The notes: generated by a model not told the origin, from the sequence alone. A DNA stretch of 64,000 bases from Brienomyrus brachyistius (GCF_023856365.1 NC_064554.1:4083001-4147000), one strand, 5' to 3'. Counted from the first letter of the stretch, positions 22,251-34,160 are shown. Program-made: numbers and translations.

Positions 22251-24639
22251 TAGTCTACTGCGTGTTTGAAGTTGAATTTCTTGGCCGGTGTAGAAGCGAG
22301 AGGCCACAAACTCCTTGTTGCGTTTATTTGACATTTTGTTTCGAAATTCAGCGTAAACCTGCAGAGCTGCCGTGAGACACTTTCGGATTACAAGCCCGAC
22401 ATCTAGTGACTCCCGAGGAAAATTTCAAACCGGGTTTTTGCGCTTTAATGCGGTATCCATGGGTCTATTCAATGGGCGATAAAATAAAGGGCAACGAGTG
22501 ATATAAGGATTATTCAGTGCAGTCCAGTTGCATTAAAACATTAATCTCGAGAAATACCGAAGAAAACATTAACATATGCCCGAACCGGGCCGTATTTAGG
22601 CCTATTTGAGAATTAAATGCGGCTATGTGATTGTGGAGTTAACCATAAGATTCGACTTTTTCTCATGCGGAAAAACCTGCATCAACATCTTATTAATTAC
22701 TCCCATAATTCACACCAAATGTAAAAAGGCACCACTTTACAATAAGGCTTCCTTTTCCCACTTGTAAATGGTATTAACTCATTAATAAAAATTACTGTGT
22801 TATAACTTGCCACTTGTCACAAACTTGTAAATACCTATAATCTGGCATCGTAAAAAAATGCAGTTAGACAAGTAAAGAAATTTGGCCCATTGAGTTAACT
22901 GCTTAACAAGCGAATTTAATATGTAGATCGCAGAATAACCTGATGTAATTATACAGTATTCAACCTCTGTAACTGCGACTGTGTAATGAAACGAATCATT
23001 AAGACGCTTCGTGCAGCAATTGAGGCGTGTAATCACGGGCAGTAATCAGGTATATGAACACACCCCCATCACACATGCCTGCCATTTTTATAAGACAATT
23101 GAACTACCTTCGAGCATTAAAGATGCTCGTTTATTGAAGTCATCAAATAAAAAGGAGATCAGGAGTAATTTTTCGAGTAGCTATAGCAACTCCAAGATTC
23201 AGCCTAGCAACTGCAGGGCAACACCAATATTTTATTATGGAAACGAAGAAAAAAAATACACATACGTACAACATATTGTGGCGCAGGTACCAGACATGGC
23301 GCTGCGTTAAGTGATGAGATACAGTAGACAGTAGTGCCGTAAGGCATTGACAATGAGCATCCCGAGTACTACACACGGTGGGTGCACACATACCATTCTT
23401 TATAACAGTTAACATACATACGACATTAATGTACAGCACAACGACATGTTAAATACACAGAGCTATTTACGCTGCTGGCACCAGTCCAGCATGGTGCGCG
23501 CTGTCCCCTCCAGCGATACAATATATATCGTTTTAATAATCATTTTAATGATTGATTTTCTGCTTAACTTAATTAAATAAAGCTAGATTTATTTGGTCAA
23601 AATTAATTTGTCAGTTATTCCATAACGATTCGGGGATAAGTCGAAAATGTAAACTCCAGAGATGGACGACAGCGCTGTCCATAACGATGGGGTAGATAAC
23701 GTAGAGGAGCAGAGCAACATGCAAGAGCATCACGAGAAACTCGAAAAAGCATATTATCTAAAGAAGGAAAAGAAAAAGATAAAAACCAGCAGTAAACAGG
23801 GACCGTTCCACGTCTGTGCAGCTCGCAATTAAATAAATTACCACCAGGGGTCCGTAATAGCCCTTTTACCTGGGCGATAAGGCCACGTCCCTCATATAAC
23901 GGATAATTAGAGGCCAGGGACAGCGCCGTCAGTGTTTAACACGGTCGTTTAATGTACCGTAATACCGTCAATTCAGTTCACCACTGTAAACGGTGTAGGT
24001 GGATAAGTAAACACAGGTAGCTCATTTGCATTTGGCACATCTTTAAAAATGGAAAATCTCTAGGTGAAGGTTGGAATGAAGACATGAAGGGGACAAAACT
24101 GGAGCTCCAACTGGCTTAGAAATAAGAATAGAACAGAATAAAATATATTTATTGTCATTGCACATGCACAATGCACAACAAAACTGTGTACTGTCTACCA
24201 AATTTAAAAAAGGGAAACATTTCATATACATGGCCAGTCTGTCAGAGAGGGAATTTCCCTCCAGGTGGCATGACCATCACGGCCCTTTAATGTCTGACCC
24301 AGAAACATCTGAACTGCAAATCCTCAAAAACTGCAGCATTTGTACCCCAGACAGAGGAGGGCAAGGGGGGGGGGGGGTGACAGAAATCCTGACTTAGTCA
24401 CAGTTTGTTTTTTTTTTTCACCAGTTTGCTATTACAATTGAAAGTGCTTTAGTTTACATTCTAGTCATTGGTCATACAGATAGGTTACTCTTCTGATATA
24501 TTTACAATATTTACAATGCTTGGTAAACATCATAGGTGCATGAGTCAAATGTTTGCACAGAGTAGCTTTTCACCTTAATCCTAACAGTGTTCCACGCCAC
24601 TGGCACTTGTTAGTTTTATGGTAGTCTGGGCTAAATGTA

Positions 24640-25564
24640 AGTGAATGACGTAAGATGATGTTCATTTAGCCCAGATGACCTTACATATAAAATTAAACAC
24701 CTACAAAGAAGCACGTGATTGGTCACTCCGCAGAATACCGCTACGTCTGACGCTCGGCATCGTGCTTGCTGACGTGAGGCCTGCATGCAGCTGCTGGGCC
24801 ATGGAAGCCCATTCCACGAAGCTCCTGGTGCAGAGGTTTGTGCTGGGGTTAATGCCAGAGGAAGTTTGGAACTCCGCAGTTATTCAGTTAACGGAACGTT
24901 GGTGACTTTTACACACTACGCACCTCAGCACTCGGCGACCCCACTCTGTTATTTCCCTTCTCTGCCGCTTTGCAGCTGAGTGTCTGTTGTCCCTAAACAC
25001 TCAAACTTCGCAATAATACCCCTTACACTTGACGGTGGAAGGCCTAACAAAGAAGAAATTTCACAAACTGACTTATTGCAAAGGTGGAATCCTATGACTG
25101 TACCACGCTTCAATTCACTGAGCTCTTCAGAATGAGCCATTCTTTTGCAGATTTTTTTAAACCTAACTGCATGTCACGCCCGGCTCGTCCGCTCCTCGTG
25201 TGTGCCACACCCCTGATTACCCACGTGTGCTTCCCTGATCGTTTCCAGCTTTGTCCACTTACTTTGATTAGTCCCGTCCTATTTAAGTCCTGGTCTTACC
25301 TGTTTCCCTTGTTTGTCATTGATGTTTGTATACGTGAGATGTTTCCCAGTCCGCGCTTCCTTAATAAATCCCCAGTATTTCCCGTATTTGCCCGTCTGCC
25401 TGCTCCTTGCACGCCTTACCCGCACGATCGCCTGTCTGCTCAACCCTGATCGTGACAGCATGGCTAGGGGCTTGATTTTATACACCTGTGGCAATGGGTC
25501 TGAATGAAACACCTGAATTCAGTGGTTAAGAGGTGTGTGCCAATACATTTGTCCATATAGTGTA
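24640..25564 (-). mobile_element. Degenerate Tc1-like transposon remnant, interrupted by an LTR
   Basis: On the minus strand the 63 codons at 25140-24949 encode the N-terminal DNA-binding part of a Tc1 transposase, with MAHSEELSELKRGTVIGFHL and a second helix-turn-helix start. No catalytic domain follows, so the copy is not autonomous. The right end, caatacatttgtccatatag, is typical of Tc1-family termini in fish. An inserted block at 25173-25457 splits the element, and the non-coding Tc1 sequence resumes directly after it. The left limit is approximate. Confidence 0.75.
25173..25457 (+). mobile_element. Solo LTR of an LTR retrotransposon inside Tc1
   Basis: The block begins GTCACGCCCGG and ends CGTGACA, with matching inverted ends. 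It carries a TATA-like tatttaag near 25277 and a poly(A) signal AATAAA at 25363-25368, the layout of an LTR. GCAT occurs on both sides (25169-25172 and 25458-25461) as a 4-bp target duplication, and Tc1 sequence continues on each side. No internal gag-pol region is present. The superfamily (Ty3/Gypsy-like?) is inference. Confidence 0.7.
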
Positions 25565-26059
25565 GGTGTGAAACATGATGAAAGGGGGAGTTATGCGTTA
25601 TGTGTTACACTAAATGTGTAAATGTAACACTCACAGAAATGACCTACAAGTAAAATTTCACCAGAAGATGGAGCTTTCGAAGCCTGGGTTGTTTTGCCAC
25701 TTTTTCATTAATAAACCCTATAAACTCGCTTGTCGTGTGTCTGTTGTCAGCCCCGTAGCATGCAGCAGGGTTATATATATTCATAGAATAATCTGAGGAG
25801 AACCTGTTGCACTGTAACGTAAAAATCGACTTTTGGCATCTGCAGTCTTCTTCTAAATTTCACGTTGATGAACGATTTGCTGTAGCTACACAGCTTCTTC
25901 ATTTCAAGGAAAACCCGCACATTCTCTGTTTTGGTACCTATGCCAAGGTGCCCAAACATCCGAGTTGGGTGCCTTCAAACCACCACTGAAAACGACCTCT
26001 TTCAGAAGCATTTGGATCAGCACTTACAGGATTATACTTTTATTATAAAAAAAATGTAT

Positions 26060-26235
26060 TACTTGGCAACAGAGCTTTGTAGAGTGAGGGCCGGGTTCTA
26101 TTGAACCAGTATCAGAATGTATTCACTGAGACGTACTGTATTCACTGAGACTGTATTCACTGAGACTTCTAAGCACTTATGTAACTCGCTCTGGCTAAGG
26201 GAGTCTGATAAATGCTGTAAAAATGTAAATGTAAT
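26060..26235. repeat. Fish DNA-element 3' tail repeat
   Basis: The end resembles the widespread fish sequence for 'gctctgg.taag..gtctg.taaatgctgtaaa'. Just upstream a short tandem of gtattcactgaga occurs three times. Confidence 0.5.
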
Positions 26236-26905
26236 ATAAACATACATAAAAGTTGATCAATGCAGTCAAAAACAAGTTGCTTTTATGATGTTGTATAAGT
26301 CACACATACACATGGGTCTGGTTAAATTATTTATTAACACACATAAAAAAATAATAAAATCAAGATTTTTATTTTTATAAAATAAGGCTTCAAAATATTG
26401 TCTCTCTCTTTTCAGGCAGACCTCACTATATAAAAACCCTAAATAGCAGTAACATTTAAAGCCGTATTCCATTACAATGAAACAGATATCTTTTTTTGCG
26501 CTCCTAGGGGACCAAATCGCCCCCAAAGCTTGTCTTAAATAACGTCAATTGAAAACTAGCTTTACTGCCTTCATTTTAAACCAGAAGCTTATATTTATGA
26601 GTGTAAGAACCCATTACATTTGGTACTGAATGACAGTTGAAGAAATTCCTTCACATAATATATTGTTGAGGAGTAGAAAATTGTTTAAACATCATTTAAA
26701 CTAAATCATTGTGTTGGCTGGGCAGCTTGACCCAGTAATTTGCTTGCGTGTTCTATACAGGGCTTGGCATTATGCTTGTCTACTCACCAGGGGCATGTAA
26801 TTTAGGCAAAAGAGCGAACACTAGCTTGCGGGCCAGTACAAAAAAAACCTGCACGTTGGACCACATTTTGTACTGAATGAACCCAGTTGCTACAGCTGGA
26901 GGACA

Positions 26906-27563
26906 AGGTACTAATTTGTAAGACAACCTTTGCTTGTCACTGGGGCTATATGCTCATGGGTCATTTGTACCCTAGCTGTAGATACCTGTACCTTTTAAGG
27001 TATAGAAAGGGACTATGAAGAACATTTATGTACTATTGGGGGTACATTAATATTGCTTGTACCTTTGGCTTGTTCCTCAGAGTCCATTCCTGTACCTTAA
27101 ATTAGACTAAAAGGTACATGTACCTGGAGGCGGCATGGTGGTGCAGTGGTTAGCACTGTTGCCTCACACCTCTGTAACCCGGGTTCAAGTCTCCACCTGG
27201 TTCACATGTATGTGGAGTTTGCATGTTCTCCCCATGTCGTCGTGGGGTTTCCTCCAGGTACTCCGGTTTCCCCCCACAGTCCAAAAACATGCTGAGGCTA
27301 ATCGGAGTTGCTAAATTGCCCATTTTTGTGCATGTGTGAGTGAATGGTGTGTGAGTGTGCCCTGCGATGGGCTGGCCCCCCATCCTGGATTGTTCCCTGC
27401 CTCGTGCCCATTGCTTCCGGGATAGGCTCCGGACCCCCCGCGACCCAGAAGGATAAGCGGTTTGGAAAATGGATGGATGGATGGGTACATGTACCTACAG
27501 GGCACAACTGGCAGACCCTTGAGGGTACAGCCCCAGTGACAAGCAAAGGTACAAATTGGTACT
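26906..27563. mobile_element. Palindromic DNA transposon rich in GTAC, split by a SINE
   Basis: The left end (26906-26945, ...cctttgcttgtcactggggc) and the right end (27524-27563, gccccagtgacaagcaaagg...) are reverse complements. Between them are many GGTAC and GTACC words. No coding frame is visible, so it is a non-autonomous element. A SINE occupies 27128-27483. Confidence 0.75.
27128..27483 (+). mobile_element. Full-length tRNA-derived V-SINE
   Basis: The tRNA-like head has an A box (tggtgcagtggttagcac) and a B box (gggttcaagtctcc). It is followed by the conserved core of DANA/mermaid-type fish SINEs and an (ATGG)n tail. It is flanked by a perfect 13-bp duplication, GGTACATGTACCT, at 27113-27125 and 27484-27496. 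Confidence 0.9.
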
Positions 27564-27893
27564 CTTTTTTTATTCAGACATTGTAGTAATAAGAAATCAT
27601 AAGTTCCCCCCCCGAGTATGTGTGTATAGACCATCAGCATTACATATGAATTGTAAATATGTGACTGTTAGGCTGCAGCCAAATCCTTCAATTGATAGAT
27701 ACAAAATTTCCTATAAGGATATAGGATTTAAAGACATCTCCCGAAATTACCAGTTTAAGTAAAGCTTATTGAGAGCAAATTTTAGATTATTAAAAAAAAG
27801 ACAGAAGGTACACATTTTCAGCCTGAGAGGATTTCCAGCATTGGTCAGAGGCTTGTACCGCTGTTCAGATGACGCCGTCCGCAGGTATCCTCA

Positions 27894-30662
27894 TCACTCT
27901 GAGCCGATCTTGCAGTACAAGGTCATCGAAACTATCATGGCAGACATCTAGAGATGGGGGGGGGAGACATGCAACATGCGTGATATACACTTAGCGAGAT
28001 GAGAAGAGAGGGTGACAGATGGAGATGGATAGAGAATCAGTATAATAATACAATAGGTATGAAAGGAGGATACAAGAAATAAAAATGAAATTATCATTTT
28101 TAAAAAGGAATTATTCAGACTATTTGCAATTAAGTGTTGGAGAACAGGCACATTCTATTCACATGCAAGATTTTTTTTTTACTTTAAGTTTTTTTAAATG
28201 TGATGGCAACTTTCAGCTACACAGCCCTCAAAGACAGGAGCAGAGAATGTGAGCATGCAGGCCTCTCACCTCCAGCACCGCGATTCCCAGCACGACAGCT
28301 ATAAGGACGGTCGAGTTACTCTGCATCACCGACACGATCTTATGGAGGCAGCCAGTGATGCTCTGCGAGGGAGAAAAATTCCGAACAAACACAGATGAGG
28401 ACAGGATGCAAGGTAACTGTCTGGTGTTTTGAAAATGAAGACAAGCACACACACACAGGAGCTGAGGAAATGAGAGCTCACGTCAAACGAGCGGGAGACA
28501 CGATACGAACGGGATTGTGAGCGAACCATGAAGGGAAGGAAGGGAAGAGGCGGACGCTTGGGGGCGAGACCCCGCAACTTTGTTACCGAGTCTGTGGCAC
28601 TTTGTGGCGTGCAGGGCAGGGCGAGGCAACACGGATCAGGGTATCGGCTCGTGCTCTGATAATACGGTGAGTCTGTGAAGTCTGTGTAGTTACTGAAGCC
28701 ACAGCATTTCAGCTAGAAGGTGCAGAAGCACAGGGCAGAACATCACATACCTGCATGCTTCGAGGAGCTCAAAATGGAAAATCTCATAAAGACGAAGGTA
28801 AGTCTGAGTTAATGTAATTTATCCATGTTAAGTTATTCACAAAATGATTACAAATATTCTACATGCATTGTCGGTATGTAGAAAAAATCTGAAAAGAAAC
28901 TGACAAACTGACTTAATTGGAGAAAGGGTTATCTGGCTAGATATTATATACTATATTGGCCAAAAGAGTGCGGACAGTCTTCTGGGAAGGCTTTGTGTTA
29001 GATGTGGGAACATCGTTGGCGGGACTTGCTGCTGTTGAGGTTGGGTATCGGTGTTGGGTGATCAGGTCCCTCTTTCCCTCCTGAAGGATCCACTTCTCAA
29101 TCACATCAATTGTCAGCATCTATCAGGGCAAACAGACGTGTTGGGAAGATAGTGCCATACCCCAGTCATGGTAGTGTTCCATAATAGCGTCAGGTCCACA
29201 TTCTTCCCATAATCCTTCTTTATGCTGCTGATGACGGAGCTTCCCAGCATGTGAATCAGATTCTCCGCCTGAAAGACACACAGCAGGGTGGCTGCATCAG
29301 CGACGGCTCTCTGCAGTCCTGGAGTGCTGGAATATTCCCTATCTGCGCTCAAACATCCATGCAGGGCATCCTGGTGTGAAAAGCGCCTGCCTTCTATATG
29401 GAGGTTAATGTGAGTAGCAGATGTACCACCCCAAGTGCACACTCACCAAGGGCCTGAAGACCAGGATTACTACTGCTGCAGCGACCTCGGCTATGAAGAC
29501 AATAAGCACGATGACGAAGAACTGCGGAGAAGAGGAGAATGTTACATACATCATGGCTTTCAGCATCAGGACCCAAAGATATTCGTCTCCTCAAAAATAT
29601 TAGTCTACAATGTTGAAATATTCCAATTCGATTGTGGGCAGTGGTGGCTTAATGGTTAGGGAAGTGCACGTGTAATCGAAAGGTTGCAGGTTTGAAACCC
29701 TGACCAGCAAGGCACCACTGAGGTACCCTGAGCAAAGTACAGCCCCCAAGCACTGCTCCCTGGGCGCTGAATTAGCTGCTATGTCACATCGTCACATATG
29801 GGTTAAATGCAGAGGACGCATTTCATTGTTGTGCACTGTGGTATGACAATTAATCACTGAATTCTAAATTGGCACATTTCCTACTTCACTATTTAAATTG
29901 ATCTCCAAACCATTTGTGTTTGTAGATTGAGGTTATTTTCAACATTACTGCGGTTCCAATAACAACTGATATGTCAAGCAAATGTTACAATACTACTCCA
30001 TGGTGACTGGTGCCGCATGCAACTCTGGGTAACTCACCAGTAACAGCATGCACTTGCTCTCACGCATGGCACCGCAGCACCCCAGGAAGCCCATGACCAG
30101 CAGCACCCCTCCCACGGCGATCAGCAGGTAGCCCACATTGACCAGCTGGTTCAGGGCCCCCGGAGCATCTTGAATTTTGCCCAGGACACCAAGCAGCGAG
30201 TTACTGTCCACCTTGACCCACACCCCTACACCAAGGATCCCAGCTCCCGCCAACTGTAAGGACATGGACACTGCGTATGTTGTAGCACACTTGGAATTGC
30301 GCACACAATTTACCTTCGGTATGTAATACTGCCCTCTACAGCTCATAATCATTTCAACATCTCCTATGTTATTTGCAGTGGGATCTTTCTTAAGTCATTC
30401 CTTAGATTCACCCGCTCACCCAGTTTGGGTCACTGCTCCAGTGGCATTCTGAACACTGGATCCATACTTGCCACCATTACAAAGTTTAAGTGACTGCTTC
30501 CTGGTTTAGAGTGCGTCGAGTTACATCATCGCTCTCCCATAGTACACTAATCTTGGTCTGTCCTTAGTCTTCATGTTATTTTATTGATAGTTTGTCCCAA
30601 CTTACGAAGATGATGCCATTGAAGATGAACATCATGACTTTGAGGAATTTGAAACACCCCAT
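27894..30662 (-). CDS. Tetraspanin, TSPAN1/TSPAN16-like
   Basis: Seven coding exons: 30606-30662, 30038-30253, 29447-29521, 29161-29268, 28587-28712, 28270-28362, 27894-27947. They sum to 242 residues, and every junction falls between codons. Tetraspanins are four-pass plasma-membrane organisers. TM1 is MFIFNGIIFLAGAGILGVGV, TM2 is GYLLIAVGGVLLVMGFLG, TM3 is FFVIVLIVFIAEVAAAVVIL and TM4 covers VLIAVVLGIAVLE plus MSAMIVSM. The large loop has the CCG signature (LKCCGFSNYTDF), a PCC pair and a late GC. NYT and NST are candidate N-glycosylation sites. Sequence is closest to TSPAN1 as I know it (IKKDYG, WNTTMTG), but the neighbours rab3d, epor and swsap1 point to the TSPAN16 position in human. The orthology is therefore open. 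A splice acceptor just before the ATG implies a non-coding first exon. Confidence 0.93.
28947..29112. mobile_element. Fragment of a Tc1/mariner-like non-autonomous element
   Basis: The sequence from ggccaaaagagtgcggac to tgggtgatcagg is the reverse complement of the right part of the longer copy at 38924-39430, including the cagcaagtcccgcc/ggcgggacttgctg block. It lies in the tetraspanin intron between coding exons 4 and 5. Confidence 0.65.
29640..29865 (+). mobile_element. tRNA-derived SINE, second family
   Basis: The head has A-box-like tggcttaatggttagg and B-box ggtttgaaacc, then cagcaaggcaccactgagg and ctgctccctgggcgc, a pattern common to a fish tRNA-SINE family. It is distinct from the V-SINE body. 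It lies in a tetraspanin intron. Confidence 0.8.
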
Positions 30663-30850
30663 GGCTGCAATCCTTCCTTTAGACGAAAAGAAAAGTCCCA
30701 GGATAAGAGCGATGTCTTACAGTAACTTTCCATGTCATACTGCTATAATTAAACATTCCATGTACATCCATTCATTTTGAAGTATAAAAAACATACAGAC
30801 CTGCACAGAATAATGCAAATTTTTACACTAAACTTGGTTGTTTCTCTCAT

Positions 30851-31192
30851 CATCCATCCATCCATCCATCCATCCAGCCACTTATCCTGGTTCTTGAAGG
30901 CTGTGGGGTAACTGGAGCCTGTGCCAATTGGCATAGGGCACAGGGCAGGGGCCGCCCTGCCCATGATGCCAGTCCATCCAACAGCGCATACACTTAAATA
31001 TTCACACCAGAGGCAGTTTAAGGAAGCCAGTCTACCTCAACGTATGTCACTGGACTGAGAGCGGACCCAGACGAAACCTCAGACAACACCTAAGCATATG
31101 CTCACCCGACAGAGAGAGCAGAGATGGGATCTGAACCGCTAACCGTGGAAGTGTGAGGCAAAAGTGCTACTCACTGAGTCAGCATGCGACAC
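30851..31192 (-). mobile_element. Old V-SINE copy, minus orientation
   Basis: It starts with (CCAT)n, the reverse of the (ATGG) tail. On the minus strand it ends in an A-box-like tgagtagcac and a B-box-like ggttcagatccc. It is much more diverged than the copies at 27128 and 55302. It lies in the tetraspanin 5' intron. Confidence 0.7.
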
Positions 31193-31765
31193 CTTACCAG
31201 ATTAAAACAATTATTTACTCATACGTGCACTTTTTTTTTATAGGTTTACTGGTTTGCTGACTCTTGTTGGCTGCATTTCCTGATAATGCCATAGTCTTAA
31301 CACTACAGTTTCCTGTCTGACCGTGTGATACATTTCCTGCTTTAATGACTAACTCCTTTACAACAGAAAAACAGCACAACTCATTTATTTACTGCAGAGT
31401 GGCTTTCATGCTCTGATTACCCTGTCACCCATTAACAAGGACAGTATACGGCATTTTTATCTGCGTTTACCGAGACTAGTGACAGATAGAGACATTACAA
31501 ATCGTCCGCTACCACTCCAAGACACCGTTTGTCACAATCATACTCATTCATTTGAATCCGTCACTATTTTTGTAATTATTGTTTTTGCAGGCAAAATGGT
31601 GCTTTGGAGATTACAGTCGGTGCAAAGACTGTCACAAGTTCTTTTGTCCTATACAAATACAGAAGAATAAATATTTTGCCAAATTAAAAATGAGACGAAC
31701 AATGGGAACATGCATTGAAATATTTGAACATCTATAGCAACACGTGCAAGGCCTTATCTAGCCAT

Positions 31766-31789
31766 GGGGGGGGGGGGGGGGGGGGGGGG
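31766..31789. repeat. Poly-G tract (G24)
   Basis: Twenty-four consecutive G residues in the tetraspanin 5' intron. A C25 tract lies 261 bases downstream. Confidence 0.95.
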
Positions 31790-32050
31790 TGGCACGAGGC
31801 AATTAATTTCCATGACTGAACACAACTGTTGTTCAGAAGCTCCTTCACTGATTACATCAATGTTTCTTTTCAGTAAATTAAATCAGTTTAGTCGTACACC
31901 GTTACTACAATGTAACTTTAAAATTAGTATTCAACTCGAATCCACTGTGGCAATGGGCGAGGAGATTTATTCAAATAATTGCCTCCCCGAAGGGATTGGT
32001 GAGCATGGAGAAAGAAGCACTCTGATTGCTCTGATGAGCCAGGTGTGCCT

Positions 32051-32075
32051 CCCCCCCCCCCCCCCCCCCCCCCCC
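32051..32075. repeat. Poly-C tract (C25)
   Basis: Twenty-five consecutive C residues, complementary to the G24 tract at 31766-31789. Confidence 0.95.
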
Positions 32076-32698
32076 GAGTCTGAGGTAGAGAAGTTATACA
32101 AAAAAATCAAATCATTTGCAAATCAACATGAGGATGGACATTTATAAGGCATGAGGGGTCAACATATGCAAAATAAGCTGAAGGTGAAAGCAAAGCCTTA
32201 AAGTCAGTGTGAAAATACACAATGAAGCCAAAATCCTGGCATAGAAATAGCAAGTTGCGTTATTTAATAGACATCAATTCCCTACTACTCTCAGTTGAAA
32301 AGCGACCTGCTAAATCCAAGATCATCATTTTATTGCCACAGCCACTATGCTCTTCCCAGTTCCGGATTGTCGTGCAACATGGACAGCAGCACTGAAGGCA
32401 TTAAGTTATCGGCAACATGTCAGATTCAACATGTCTCACGCCACCTATCTAGCTGGGTGGGTCTGGGTGAATCACATCAATCGCATCATATCAAAATGTT
32501 TTCTTTATGCCTGCCATTGTCACAAAAAATGGGATTGTTAATGATTTGGTTTACGACGAAGAAAGTGTAGCTAAGTGTTGCTAAACTGTTAATGTTTTTC
32601 TAGCTTAGTCAGACATACGACAGAAGAGGACTTTTGAGGAGAATCAGATGTGGGCCCCCGCCTTCTGTCACGTCCAGGCTGCCCCCTCCCCACACCAT

Positions 32699-33284
32699 CA
32701 ACTTCCTCATTTTTAAGCAAATAAATGAGCAAGTAACAAATAATTGAGTCGGTTCTGGTAAACTGCTCAAGTTACTCGTTAACGTGACTCTTAATTTAAG
32801 AAATAGTGACTTTATATGCAGTCATATAACTGCACAGATACCAATTTACCAGCAAGATAACTACAGCAAGAGAATTGTCACTGCAATGTGTTTTAACTCC
32901 ATAATCAATAATAATCTTTTACACTTTATATTTCACGTTACAAGCACTAGCATAAGCATTACAGTCCTTTATTGCAGTAGTTCAGATCTGTAATAGATGT
33001 GGGTTCATGTCCTACGGAACTCAAATTTGTTCCATGAACTTGTCTACAATAATTATAACATCTGGATAGACGACACACTGCAGAATTGATGGGAGTTTCC
33101 AGGAAAGGATCTAGTGTCTTTAACACTGACCACATGATGTTGAATACCAAGAAAAAGTAATCTGACAAATCTTTCAGACATTTTACATTTGCAAATAATT
33201 TTTCAAAGGCAAAAGTTTCGCAAAGCACACAATAGCATGAATCATCAGCGGTGCTCTGTGTCAGCTCAAAGTGTTTTAAACCAT
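32699..33284 (+). repeat. Left copy of a foldback-type repeat (arm A plus loop B)
   Basis: Bases 32699-33170 (arm A) recur as the reverse complement at 35671-36142. Bases 33169-33284 (B) recur in direct orientation at 35569-35670. Copies differ by scattered substitutions and a small deletion. The order is A-B here and B-A' at the right copy, as expected if the source was an A-B-A' hairpin. No protein is recognisable. Confidence 0.8.
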
Positions 33285-33590
33285 TGTTTTCCTCACTCAT
33301 TTAAAAAACTAATTAAAGAGACAAATAACATGCTGTGTCAACACAGCAGTGCAACTCATCGCATATCTTACTGCTCTCTCCATGGAAACGGTCATATAAA
33401 CAATGACCAGAAAGGCCCACGGTCCCGCCGGGGAACCAGCCTGCGCTTCGCAGTCGCATCCACTTATGATGTATTGGAAAGCCGACCCGAGGCAACACAA
33501 CACCACACGAAGCTGTCATCCCTCAGTGGAGCGCGAGGACGGACGGGGAAATCCCCAGTGTCGTGATGATGGTGAGGACCCGGCCCTTAC

Positions 33591-33740
33591 CTGACACCAG
33601 GTGACACTAAGGGCTGCCGAGGCGGAGGGTGACGATGTGCGGAGCGAGGCCGTGTCCCGTGGCTCCCGTAGCCAAATCCACCTCGGTGGGAGTGTCTGTC
33701 TCTCTGCCCCTACTCCTTCTCCGCACAGGTTACTTATAAA
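33591..33740 (-). promoter_or_regulatory. Probable promoter and non-coding first exon of the tetraspanin gene
   Basis: On the minus strand a TATA box (TTTATAAG, 33733-33740) lies above a GC-richer stretch that ends with a strong donor, GTCAG|GTAAGG, at 33590. This fits a non-coding exon of roughly 110 bases spliced to the acceptor just before the tetraspanin ATG at 30662. The transcription start, about 33705, is inferred from the TATA position. Confidence 0.5.
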
Positions 33741-33879
33741 CCGGGAGAGAGGGAGGAGGGGTTGAGCTTCGGCAAACGAGTGAAACTATTGGTCTGGAAG
33801 GCAGGGAAGCTCTCCCTGTGGGATAGGTCCCACCTGGAGAGAGAGTGGGGGCACAGGACTCTCCATAGTCACAGCAATA

Positions 33880-34160
33880 TTAAAGGAATACACAAACACA
33901 GATTAGGTAACTATATCTTTATGGGGACTCTGCATGCATTACCCAAACCCTAACCCTAACCCTAATCCTAACCCTAACCCTAATCCAACCTTATCCATAA
34001 ATTGGCAAACAAAATGAGATTTTGGGCATTTTCAGATTTCTGATAGCAGCCATAGATTTTTACAAAATTGAGTTTCCTCCTTGTGGGGACCAAAAAAATG
34101 CCTCCACAAGGTCAAAAAAACTTTTTTATTTTTAATCACATTTGGTCCCAACAATATAAT
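33880..34160. repeat. Dispersed repeat with an interstitial telomere-like tract
   Basis: Bases 33941-33990 are mainly CCCTAA units with a few variants. They are followed by gagtttcctccttgtggggac and ccacaaggtc, matching the repeat at 18597-18790. Confidence 0.8.

Larger units (their letters stand above)
22251..27893. other. Intergenic, transposon-rich; no gene found
   Basis: Between the TTC39 promoter and the tetraspanin 3' end I see no exon chain. Listed separately are a Tc1 copy with a nested solo LTR, a DNA-element 3' tail and a SINE inside a palindromic element. A G13 tract lies near 24366. Sequence around 24140-24170 (tttattgtcattgcacatg) looks like the end of another dispersed repeat. 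Confidence 0.5.

Noticed and set aside
25084..25512. Open frames of 77-121 codons on both strands
   Set aside because: They span the solo LTR inserted in Tc1 and have no gag, pol or other domain.
27128..29700. tRNA genes suggested by A and B boxes
   Set aside because: The boxes belong to SINE heads. The sequences do not fold as full tRNAs and are followed by SINE bodies and tails.
31764..32147. 127-codon open frame starting in poly-G
   Set aside because: It is made of Gly and Pro runs from the homopolymers joined to random sequence, inside the tetraspanin 5' intron.
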